From positions 294,946 to 358,945 of the forward strand of contig JAMPEF010000001.1 in assembly GCA_023665275.1 (NCBI GenBank): a stretch of DNA of 64,000 nt, read 5' to 3'. How positions within the stretch are numbered: position 1 is the first letter of the stretch; every line of letters begins with the position of its first letter. This document shows, piece by piece, positions 1 through 6,805 of this stretch. This DNA comes from Alistipes senegalensis (GTDB lineage: Bacteria > Bacillota > Clostridia > Oscillospirales > Ruminococcaceae). The notes beneath the pieces are model-generated. The model searched no databases and was not told where the DNA came from. It worked only from the letters and a program-made list of their open reading frames with translations. Position numbers and translations under genes: made by a program.

Positions 1-285
1 CAGGCTCTGAAAATGCTGAAAGAATACTATCCGGATTGTCAGATTGTCGTTGACTTTGAAGCACCTGATGAAAATTCCGACAACAACCCACAAAGAATAC
101 GCCGGCGGAATTTCTACTACAGAAATGGCTTCTTTGAAACGGGATATTATCAGTTTTATATGCAGACTGAATTTGAAATAGCCTGTAGTGAAACGGATTT
201 CAACAGAGCTGAATTTGAAGGACTTATTTCAGAAATCCATAAAATAGCACCCGATTTCAACCCGAAACTCTACCGTAAAAACTGA
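1..285 (+). CDS. GNAT family N-acetyltransferase, C-terminal part (partial)
   Basis: The reading frame is open to the left edge, so this is the 3' end of a gene that begins outside the window; the first internal Met codon is at 13 but need not be the start. The visible 94 or so residues contain an R-x-N-F-Y-Y-R-N-G-F-x-E-T-G-Y pattern followed by a strand ending EFEIAC and a PKLY tail. That layout is typical of the C-terminal acetyl-CoA-binding half of clostridial GNAT acetyltransferases, which transfer acetyl groups from acetyl-CoA to amines. The substrate cannot be told. An intrinsic terminator follows directly. The family call rests on the NGF-ETGY pattern only and is moderately sure. Confidence 0.6.
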   Translation, partial: QALKMLKEYYPDCQIVVDFEAPDENSDNNPQRIRRRNFYYRNGFFETGYYQFYMQTEFEIACSETDFNRAEFEGLISEIHKIAPDFNPKLYRKN

Positions 286-291
286 CAGAAA

Positions 292-320
292 CCGGACACC
301 TTAAGGTGTCCGGCTTTTTT
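292..320 (+). terminator. Rho-independent terminator after the acetyltransferase gene
   Basis: A perfect 9-bp stem (CCGGACACC / GGTGTCCGG) with a TTAA loop is followed by C and six T. It ends at the stop codon of the convergent small gene. Confidence 0.9.
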
Positions 321-534
321 ATATGCACTGACCAGAAATCCTGAATATTTTCCGTGAGCTTATCTGTGGCGGAAGACTGTTCGTCATTGCACCACTATAG
401 ACAATACGTATACGATCGCCGACATTAAGTCTGCACGTACACGGTGTATGGACAATAACTTCCTGTCCGGTTCTGGTGTCACGGACAAGCAGATTATCAT
501 TATTTACTTCAATTACATCTGCACACATAATCAT
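319..534 (-). CDS. Small conserved hypothetical protein (71 aa), beta-rich
   Basis: A 71-residue soluble protein with no signal peptide or membrane segment. A consensus GAGGTGAT Shine-Dalgarno sequence lies just upstream of the ATG at 534; a second Met two codons in (CAT at 526-528) is a weaker alternative. The sequence alternates short hydrophobic strands (LLVRD, EVIVHT, DRIRIVYSG) and ends with a SGAMTNSLPPQIS stretch, a pattern seen in small OB-fold-like proteins of unknown role in Clostridia. It contains a C-T-C pair in the middle. It is convergent with the acetyltransferase and divergent from the two-component system; 108 bases separate it from the response regulator, with promoter space between. 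No function is assigned. Confidence 0.7.
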   Translation of the reverse strand: MIMCADVIEVNNDNLLVRDTRTGQEVIVHTPCTCRLNVGDRIRIVYSGAMTNSLPPQISSRKIFRISGQCI

Positions 535-590
535 AAAATTATCACCTCACAATTATATTATGCTGTTGTAAATTCTTTGTGCATAAGCAT

Positions 591-619
591 TTGACAAAAT
601 TTCCGATGTATGTTATAAT
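591..619 (+). promoter_or_regulatory. Sigma-A-type promoter of the two-component system
   Basis: TTGACA at 591-596 and TATAAT at 614-619 are both perfect consensus and separated by 17 bases. The response regulator start is 24 bases downstream of the -10 box. Confidence 0.85.
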
Positions 620-642
620 AACGCCTGAAAGGAGCTGGAAAC

Positions 643-1305
643 ATGAATAAAATATATATCGTTGAAGATGACAGGTCAATCCGTACTGAACTTGCGGAAC
701 TACTCAATAATGCCGGTTATGAAACTGAATGTCTGACAGATTTTTCAGATTCATTACAACATATTCTTGAATCTGAATCAGACTTAATTTTACTGGATAT
801 AAATATACCGTCCGGCAACGGTGAGACGCTTTTAAGGGAAATCCGCAAAAAAACCGATACACCCGTTATCATGGTAACAAGCCGGACGTCTGAAACTGAT
901 GAAGTACTTTCCATGAGTTACGGTGCGGACGACTATATTACAAAACCATACAATCCGACTATACTTCTATTGAGAATTTCTGCCGTTCTTAAGCGTGCGT
1001 GCAAAGACAATATAAAAACATCTTACAGGAATTTACAGGTAAATTCCGCTAAAGGAAGTCTTTCCGACGGCAACACGGAAATTATTCTCACTAAAAATGA
1101 AATGATTATATTTCAGCTACTCCTTGACCGTCAAGGGCAGATAGTCTCACGTAATGACCTTATGACTACTTTGTGGGACAATGAAGAATACATTAACGAC
1201 AACGCACTTACCGTAAATATAAGCCGTCTCCGGACAAAACTTTCTGATTTCGGCTATGAAAACGCTATAGAAACTCGCAAGAAACAGGGGTATATTTTAA
1301 TATGA
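643..1305 (+). CDS. OmpR/PhoB-family response regulator (Bce type)
   Basis: A 220-residue response regulator with a receiver domain (about 1-115) and a winged-helix DNA-binding domain (about 125-220). The acidic pair E8/D9/D10, the phospho-acceptor D52, T79 and K101 are all in place. It overlaps the histidine kinase gene by four bases (ATGA) and is followed by a BceAB-type ABC transporter, so it is probably the BceR-like activator of that transporter. In this family the kinase is stimulated by the transporter when peptide antibiotics such as bacitracin or lantibiotics bind lipid II-cycle intermediates, and the regulator then activates bceAB. A site matching the published BceR box lies upstream of the transporter genes at 2315-2328. 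The inducing antibiotic is unknown. Confidence 0.9.
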   Translation: MNKIYIVEDDRSIRTELAELLNNAGYETECLTDFSDSLQHILESESDLILLDINIPSGNGETLLREIRKKTDTPVIMVTSRTSETDEVLSMSYGADDYITKPYNPTILLLRISAVLKRACKDNIKTSYRNLQVNSAKGSLSDGNTEIILTKNEMIIFQLLLDRQGQIVSRNDLMTTLWDNEEYINDNALTVNISRLRTKLSDFGYENAIETRKKQGYILI

Positions 1306-2312
1306 AGTTCAGTAAATTTCTTGCCGATAAAGCAGTTACAATAATAATAAGTATGGTCACATGGCTGATAATATGGGATTTTCTTGCGGCATTCCATATA
1401 AAATCCGGACAGATTTTTATAATAGGATTTGTATATTTTCTTTCCGGAATTATAAATATTTTATGGGAATATTTCCGGCGATACAGATTCTATAACGATA
1501 TTACTTCCGACTGTGATAATCTTGAAAAGAAATATTTATTATCATCAATGACTGAAAATCCTGATTTCTATGAAGGACAGCTTTTCTATGAAATCCTTTG
1601 TGAAACTAATAAATCCATGTGCGATAGCGTCGCTGAATACCGGAAAAGTTCGGAAGAATTTCAGGAATATATAGAATTATGGGTACATGAAATAAAACTT
1701 CCGGTGGCAAGCCTGCTCCTTATGTGTCACAACAACCCCGATATTGACGGCAAATACACCGAACAGCTCCGGCGTATTGACGACTGCATAGAAAATGTAA
1801 TGTACTATGCACGGAGCGAAAATGTCAAAAAAGATTATCTGATAAAAGAAGTATCGCTTAAAAGAATTTTTTCAAAAATAGCCCTCAAAAACCGTGAGGA
1901 ACTACTTCAGCGAAATGTTACAATAAAAACTGAAAATCTTGATACCACTGTAATGACAGACGGCAAATGGCTTGAATACATCATGGGACAGATTATAGCA
2001 AACAGCATGAAATATTTTTCCGCTGACCGTCAACCCGAAATATCCATATATACAACAGATTCCGCCGAAAAAACAACCCTTCATATACGTGACAACGGTA
2101 TAGGAATATCCGCATCTGATTTGCCGTATATCTTTGAAAAGTCATACACCGGTACTAACGGACGTACACACGCAAAATCTACCGGCATGGGTCTTTATAT
2201 AATAAAAAATTTATGCGACAGTCTCGGACATGATGTAAAAGCTGACTCCGTACAAGGTGAATTTACTGATATATCAATTTCTTTCGGAAAAAATGATTTC
2301 ATGAAAATGTAA
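1302..2312 (+). CDS. Intramembrane-sensing histidine kinase (BceS-like)
   Basis: A 336-residue sensor kinase with two membrane segments near the N terminus (about 11-32 and 37-56) and almost no extracytoplasmic loop, the hallmark of intramembrane-sensing kinases that rely on a Bce transporter for input. The dimerisation helix carries the phospho-acceptor His129 in LWVHEIKLP. The ATPase domain shows an N box (IIANSMKYF), G1 (RDNGIGIS) and G2 (STGMGLYI). The start codon overlaps the regulator's stop. The gene order regulator, kinase, ATPase, permease is that of classic Bce modules. Its length is usual for the group. Confidence 0.9.
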   Translation: MKFSKFLADKAVTIIISMVTWLIIWDFLAAFHIKSGQIFIIGFVYFLSGIINILWEYFRRYRFYNDITSDCDNLEKKYLLSSMTENPDFYEGQLFYEILCETNKSMCDSVAEYRKSSEEFQEYIELWVHEIKLPVASLLLMCHNNPDIDGKYTEQLRRIDDCIENVMYYARSENVKKDYLIKEVSLKRIFSKIALKNREELLQRNVTIKTENLDTTVMTDGKWLEYIMGQIIANSMKYFSADRQPEISIYTTDSAEKTTLHIRDNGIGISASDLPYIFEKSYTGTNGRTHAKSTGMGLYIIKNLCDSLGHDVKADSVQGEFTDISISFGKNDFMKM

Positions 2313-2314
2313 CA

Positions 2315-2328
2315 TTACAAAATTGTAA
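2315..2328 (+). promoter_or_regulatory. Putative BceR-type operator upstream of the ABC transporter
   Basis: TTACAAAATTGTAA fits the TNACA-N4-TGTAA consensus described for BceR-like regulators (TTACA, AAAT, TGTAA). It begins three bases after the kinase stop codon and ends 20 bases before the probable -35 box, the usual position for an activator. A TAACATT-type half-site is repeated just downstream (2326-2342). Confidence 0.65.
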
Positions 2329-2348
2329 CATTCCGTAACATTGAACGC

Positions 2349-2377
2349 ACGACAAATTTAAAAATCTGCTGTATAAT
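2349..2377 (+). promoter_or_regulatory. Activator-dependent-looking promoter of the ABC transporter
   Basis: A perfect TATAAT at 2372-2377 is preceded, 17 bases upstream, by a poor -35 (ACGACA). A weak -35 with an operator immediately upstream fits positive control by the adjacent response regulator. Confidence 0.55.
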
Positions 2378-2406
2378 TAAATCATCAAAACAAGGAGGTA
2401 TTACAC

Positions 2407-3171
2407 ATGGAACTATTAAAAATACAGCAGATTGAAAAGTATTATGGCAGTAAGTCAAGCCTTACTAAAGCTATCGATGACATTTCTTTCACGGTCAATA
2501 AGGGGGAGTTTGTCGCAATAATGGGAGCTTCCGGCAGTGGCAAGACTACTCTTCTGAACTGCATTTCCACTATTGACCGTGTGACGTCCGGTCACATCTA
2601 TCTTGAGAAAACTGACATAACTACCCTCAAAGGAAAGCAGTTGAATAAATTCCGCCGTGAAAAACTCGGTTTTATCTTTCAAGACTTCAACTTGCTTGAC
2701 ACCCTCACGGCATATGAAAATATCGCCCTTTCGCTGTCAATACAGAAAGTAAGTCCCGCTGAAATTGATAAATCTGTAAGAAACGTTGCAAAACAACTTG
2801 ACATAATCGGAGTTTTACAGAAATATCCGTATCAGATGTCAGGCGGACAGAAACAACGTGTGGCGTCCGCTCGTGCTATTGTCACAAATCCTAAACTTAT
2901 TCTCGCCGACGAACCCACCGGCGCACTTGATTCAAAAGCCGCTAAAATGTTACTGGAGCGTTTCAACTATCTCAACCATGAACATGAAGCCACTATTATG
3001 ATGGTCACACACGATAGTTTCACGGCAAGTTACGCATCACGTGTACTTTTCATTAAGGACGGAAAAGTTTTCCATGAAATAAGTCGTGGTGATGACAGTC
3101 GAAAACAGTTCTTTGACAAGATAATAGATGTTGTCACACTTCTGGGAGGTGACGTCAACGATGCTCTTTAA
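2407..3171 (+). CDS. Bce-type ABC transporter, ATP-binding subunit
   Basis: A 254-residue ABC ATPase with Walker [10 protein letters not shown] at 40-48, a Q-loop (FIFQDFNLL), the signature MSGGQKQR, Walker B ([13 protein letters not shown]) and the H-loop (MMVTHD). The sequence is closest in layout to MacB/BceA-type ATPases, which work with a single large permease to remove peptide antibiotics from their lipid II-cycle targets. AAGGAGGT precedes the ATG. The gene overlaps the permease gene by 11 bases. Expression is probably induced through the upstream two-component pair. Confidence 0.92.
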   Translation: MELLKIQQIEKYYGSKSSLTKAIDDISFTVNKGEFVAIMGASGSGKTTLLNCISTIDRVTSGHIYLEKTDITTLKGKQLNKFRREKLGFIFQDFNLLDTLTAYENIALSLSIQKVSPAEIDKSVRNVAKQLDIIGVLQKYPYQMSGGQKQRVASARAIVTNPKLILADEPTGALDSKAAKMLLERFNYLNHEHEATIMMVTHDSFTASYASRVLFIKDGKVFHEISRGDDSRKQFFDKIIDVVTLLGGDVNDAL

Positions 3172-5221
3172 ACTCTCTCTCAGCAATATCCGGAAAAGTT
3201 TCCGTGACTATGCCATATATTTCTTTACGCTTATAATAGGTGTTGCGGTATTCTATGTATTCAACGCTATAGGTGAACAGACTGCTTTTCTAAAAGTCTC
3301 ACAGAATACCAGCGACATTATAGACCTTCTCAAAAATATGCTTAATGGCATAAGTGCATTTGTTTCGGTAGTACTCGGATTACTTATTGTATATGCAAGC
3401 CGTTTCTTAATGAAACGCCGTAACAAAGAGTTTGCACTATATCTTATTCTTGGAATGGGTAAGGGTAAGATTTCCGCAATACTTCTTATAGAGACTATCA
3501 TTATCGGACTTGGTTCACTTGGTGTAGGTCTGCTTATCGGAATAGGATTGTCACAGCTTATGAGTACGCTTGTTGCAAACCTCTTTGAAGCTGATATGAC
3601 GGATTATACATTCATGGTATCAAGTGATGCAATTATTAAGACTGCTATATATTTTGGTATCATGTATATTGTAGTGATGATTTTCAACAGTTTCATGATA
3701 AGCAAGTGCAAACTGATAAACCTGTTGCAATCGGGTAAGAAATCCGAAAAACTCAAGCTAAAAAATCCCGTACTCTGTGTAATTATATTTATAATTTCCG
3801 CCTGTGCGTTGGGATATGCTTACTATACAGCCGGCTGGAAAACCAATAACATGAGTACTGAAAAACTCGTTAAACTGATAGCTACAGGGGCAGTATCAAC
3901 ATTCCTTATATTCTGGTCTGTATCGGGTATGATGTTAAGGGTTGTAATGTCCATGAAGAAAACCTATTACAAAGGTCTTAACAGTTTCACATTCCGACAG
4001 ATAAGCAGTAAAGTAAATACAACAGTAGCATCAATGACCGTTATATGTCTTATGCTTTTCGTGACTATCTGTACATTATCGTCAGCGTTTTCAATAAGAA
4101 ACTCCATGAACGCCAATTTAAAGGAAATGTGTCCAGCAGATTTGGAAATACAATATACTGAATACGATACTCAGGAATACCGTGACCATTATGTAGACAT
4201 TGTAGCAAAAGCTAAGGAATTTGGTTACGATTTTGAGGAAGATTTAAGCGAATCCGTACATTTCCACTGCTACGGCGACGATAATTTTACTTTCGCTGAC
4301 GCTCTTGGAAGTCATCTTGAGGAAATACAACAGAAATATGTATACATGGAATATGATAATCCTGAAGATATTGTCAGACTTAGCGACTACAACGCAATCA
4401 GAAGAATGTACGGCAAAGATGAAATTACATTAAATGACAACGAATTTGCTATAATATGCGATTTCAAGAGTATCAAGGCAATACGTGATGAAGCCCTCAC
4501 TACAGACAAGGCAGTAACAATTTTCGGACATACTCTTATATCAAAATATGACGAATGTCAGGACGGTTTTATAGATATATCGTCACAACACGTTAATATC
4601 GGATTTTATGTAGTACCTGACAGCGTTGTTGACGAAAACTACGCAACTGTAGATTTCCTCATAGGCAATTACAATGCAGAAACAAAAGAAGATAAACAAA
4701 TCATTGAAGATAAAATAAACGATAAATATAAAAATTTCTTCAAGGATTATACATCATCAGTAAACGATAACCAAATAGGTTATATGTATTCCATTAATAC
4801 AAGAATTGACATCGCAGAATCTACTGTCGGACTTGGTGCGATGGTTACATTTATAGGTCTGTATATCGGACTTATCTTCCTTATTTCATGTGCTGCAATA
4901 CTCGCTCTTAAACAACTCTCCGAAAGTGTTGACAGCATTTCAAGATACGAAATGTTACGCAAAATAGGTGCAGAAGAAAGTGACATATCAAAGTCTCTTT
5001 TCAGACAGACGGGTATATTTTTCCTCCTTCCACTACTTCTCGCCTGCGTACATTCGGTATTCGGTATGAAGTTCTCGGCGTTTATACTTGAAACTTTCGG
5101 TACTGAAAAACTCGCTGAGTCTATCGGATTTACTTCAATTATGATACTGCTGATTTACGGAGGTTACTTCCTGATAACGTACTTTTGCAGTAAGTCAATT
5201 ATAAAAAGTCATAAACAATAA
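3161..5221 (+). CDS. Bce-type ABC transporter permease (FtsX-like domains)
   Basis: The start is placed at ATG 3161, eleven residues inside the longest frame, because GGGAGGTGA at 3144-3152 is correctly spaced for it and the protein then begins [21 protein letters not shown], typical of BceB. The product is about 686 residues with around ten membrane segments: one near the N terminus, then FtsX-type bundles, and a large extracellular region (roughly residues 320-540) between TM7 and TM8, which in BceB proteins carries the antibiotic-sensing surface. It acts in the membrane with the ATPase encoded just upstream and signals to the BceS-like kinase. It is the last gene of the unit; a strong terminator follows. 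Confidence 0.9.
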   Translation: MLFKLSLSNIRKSFRDYAIYFFTLIIGVAVFYVFNAIGEQTAFLKVSQNTSDIIDLLKNMLNGISAFVSVVLGLLIVYASRFLMKRRNKEFALYLILGMGKGKISAILLIETIIIGLGSLGVGLLIGIGLSQLMSTLVANLFEADMTDYTFMVSSDAIIKTAIYFGIMYIVVMIFNSFMISKCKLINLLQSGKKSEKLKLKNPVLCVIIFIISACALGYAYYTAGWKTNNMSTEKLVKLIATGAVSTFLIFWSVSGMMLRVVMSMKKTYYKGLNSFTFRQISSKVNTTVASMTVICLMLFVTICTLSSAFSIRNSMNANLKEMCPADLEIQYTEYDTQEYRDHYVDIVAKAKEFGYDFEEDLSESVHFHCYGDDNFTFADALGSHLEEIQQKYVYMEYDNPEDIVRLSDYNAIRRMYGKDEITLNDNEFAIICDFKSIKAIRDEALTTDKAVTIFGHTLISKYDECQDGFIDISSQHVNIGFYVVPDSVVDENYATVDFLIGNYNAETKEDKQIIEDKINDKYKNFFKDYTSSVNDNQIGYMYSINTRIDIAESTVGLGAMVTFIGLYIGLIFLISCAAILALKQLSESVDSISRYEMLRKIGAEESDISKSLFRQTGIFFLLPLLLACVHSVFGMKFSAFILETFGTEKLAESIGFTSIMILLIYGGYFLITYFCSKSIIKSHKQ

Positions 5222-5226
5222 AAAAC

Positions 5227-5260
5227 ATAGTACCTGAAATTTTTCAGGTACTATATTTTT
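5227..5260. terminator. Bidirectional terminator
   Basis: A 13-base perfect inverted repeat (ATAGTACCTGAAA / TTTCAGGTACTAT) is flanked by an A run on the left and a T run on the right, so it can stop the transporter operon and the convergent small gene. Confidence 0.85.
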
Positions 5261-5732
5261 ATATATGGTGCTGAAATACTAAATACCAGTCGTTGCCTAA
5301 TTTATCTATTATATATTTAGTTCTGGATAATTTAAGTTTTCTATAGTATTTAAGAACTTTCTTTTCATTTGAATTTATATGTACTAAAATATATTGGTGA
5401 CGTTCCATACAGGTATATTCAACAGCGTCGCCCTTATCAACAACCTGAATATAACTTCCATTATCAAAGTACTTGTTTAAATACTCTCGTATAGCCGACA
5501 GAGCATTATTTATATTTTCGTCGTTGGTATCGTCAAGGTCTGAAAGTTCAATATAATTTCTTTCATTAGGAAATTTTGCCATTGCGTAATCATTTACAAT
5601 TTCAAATTGTTCTGCTATGATATCCCAGTTTCTCGAAAAACCCGCATGCGGACGGTTTGAATCAAATATCAGAAATCCCACCACAAAGGCGACTAAAATC
5701 AATGGAATAACTATATGTTTTTTCTTTTTCAT
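5259..5732 (-). CDS. Hypothetical membrane-anchored protein (157 aa)
   Basis: No family is recognised. The N terminus is KKKKH followed by a hydrophobic segment (IVIPLILVAFVVGFLIF, about residues 6-22), which is either a signal anchor or an uncleaved signal peptide; the rest (135 residues) would lie outside the cell. The C-terminal part mixes short strands with basic residues (KYYRKLKLSRTKY) and contains one Cys. GGAGGA precedes the ATG at a normal distance. It is convergent with the Bce transporter and shares its terminator, but has its own orientation, so a link with that module is only positional. Confidence 0.65.
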   Translation of the reverse strand: MKKKKHIVIPLILVAFVVGFLIFDSNRPHAGFSRNWDIIAEQFEIVNDYAMAKFPNERNYIELSDLDDTNDENINNALSAIREYLNKYFDNGSYIQVVDKGDAVEYTCMERHQYILVHINSNEKKVLKYYRKLKLSRTKYIIDKLGNDWYLVFQHHI

Positions 5733-5819
5733 GATTTCCTCCGGTTTTATTTTTTATTATAATAGTGGAATTTTTTGTATTCTGAGTGTTAATTCTATGA
5801 ATTTTCAGAAAAATTAATA

Positions 5820-5848
5820 TTGATAAAATCCGGTGAATATGATATAAT
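5820..5848 (+). promoter_or_regulatory. Sigma-A-type promoter of the radical SAM gene
   Basis: TTGATA (5820-5825), a 17-base spacer, and TATAAT (5843-5848). The -10 box ends 19 bases before the chosen ATG, which rules out any start inside the promoter. Confidence 0.75.
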
Positions 5849-5867
5849 TGTCCATAGGAGTGATTTT

Positions 5868-6755
5868 ATGGATATTTATGAAAACTGTCATTTATGCCCC
5901 CGAAGTTGTGGTGTAAATCGTAACGAAAAAAAAGGATTCTGCGGAGCAGGTGCAAAAATCCTCACTGCAAAGGCGATGCTTCATCAGTGGGAAGAGCCTT
6001 GTATATCCTACAAAAACGGTGCGGGTACGGTGTTTTTTTCGGGGTGTAGTCTGCATTGTTGCTACTGTCAGAATAATATAATAAGTAATGAACTTTTCGG
6101 AAAGGAACTTACACACAGACAGCTTGCGGACGTTTTTTTAAGACTACAGGACATGGGTGCGGATAATATAGAACTTGTCACACCTACACATTTTGTACCG
6201 GATATAATAAAATCTCTTGACATTATAAAACACAAGATAAGTATTCCGATAATATATAATTCAGGAGGTTATGAACTTCCGGAAACTATAAAAATGCTTG
6301 ATAGTTATATAGATATATATATGCCGGATATAAAATATTTTTCGCCGGAAGTCTCCTCACGGTATTCAAATGCACCGGATTATTTCAAGTATACATCGTC
6401 TGCCGTTCTTGCCATGACGGCACAAACCGGAAAAAATATCTTCAACGAACACGGCGGACTTATTAAAGGTGTTCTGATACGTCATCTTGTACTTCCTAAT
6501 CAACGACACGACTCAATGAAAATCCTTGACTGGATAGCTGAAAATATTCCGAACGCACTCGTAAGTATCATGAACCAGTACACACCATTTGAGTTCATAA
6601 ACGATACGTACAGTGAAATAAAACGTAATGTCACGAAAATGGAGTACAACAGTGTAATCCGGTATGCCGAAAAACTCGGCATAAACGGCTATATCCAGCA
6701 GAAATCATCAGCAGATGAAAAGTACGTACCGGATTTTGATTTATCCGGACTGTAA
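5868..6755 (+). CDS. Radical SAM protein, PflX/pyruvate formate-lyase-activase-like
   Basis: The ATG at 5868 is chosen over an earlier in-frame Met at 5820 because the earlier one overlaps the promoter and AGGAG sits at 5856-5860. The 295-residue product starts with a Cys-rich N-terminal module (CHLCPRSCGVNR then GFCGAG) and then the radical SAM cluster motif SGCSLHCCYCQN, i.e. C-x3-C-x2-C binding a [4Fe-4S] cluster that cleaves S-adenosylmethionine. This two-part arrangement is that of the uncharacterised PflX/COG1313 group. A VTPTH motif and an IYMPDIKY strand follow as in PFL-activating-enzyme relatives. The target protein or substrate is not known; no glycyl radical enzyme gene is nearby. 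It is monocistronic here. Confidence 0.85.
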   Translation: MDIYENCHLCPRSCGVNRNEKKGFCGAGAKILTAKAMLHQWEEPCISYKNGAGTVFFSGCSLHCCYCQNNIISNELFGKELTHRQLADVFLRLQDMGADNIELVTPTHFVPDIIKSLDIIKHKISIPIIYNSGGYELPETIKMLDSYIDIYMPDIKYFSPEVSSRYSNAPDYFKYTSSAVLAMTAQTGKNIFNEHGGLIKGVLIRHLVLPNQRHDSMKILDWIAENIPNALVSIMNQYTPFEFINDTYSEIKRNVTKMEYNSVIRYAEKLGINGYIQQKSSADEKYVPDFDLSGL

Positions 6756-6763
6756 TTTAAAAA

Positions 6764-6779
6764 TATTCCACGTGGAACA
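6764..6779. other. Candidate parS (ParB-binding) site
   Basis: TATTCCACGTGGAACA contains a perfect 12-base palindrome TTCCACGTGGAA centred on CACGTG. It differs at two positions from the Bacillus subtilis parS sequence TGTTCCACGTGAAACA and at one position from the fully symmetric TGTTCCACGTGGAACA. It is intergenic, between the radical SAM gene and the lipase gene. A DNA palindrome without a loop is a poor terminator, which favours a protein-binding site. Confidence 0.55.
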
Positions 6780-6805
6780 TTTTCCGATTAAAAGGGGTGA
6801 TATTT

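Noticed and set aside
6797..6799. GTG 6797 as the start of the lipase gene
   Set aside because: It is inside the GGGGTGA Shine-Dalgarno sequence, so the ribosome could not use both.
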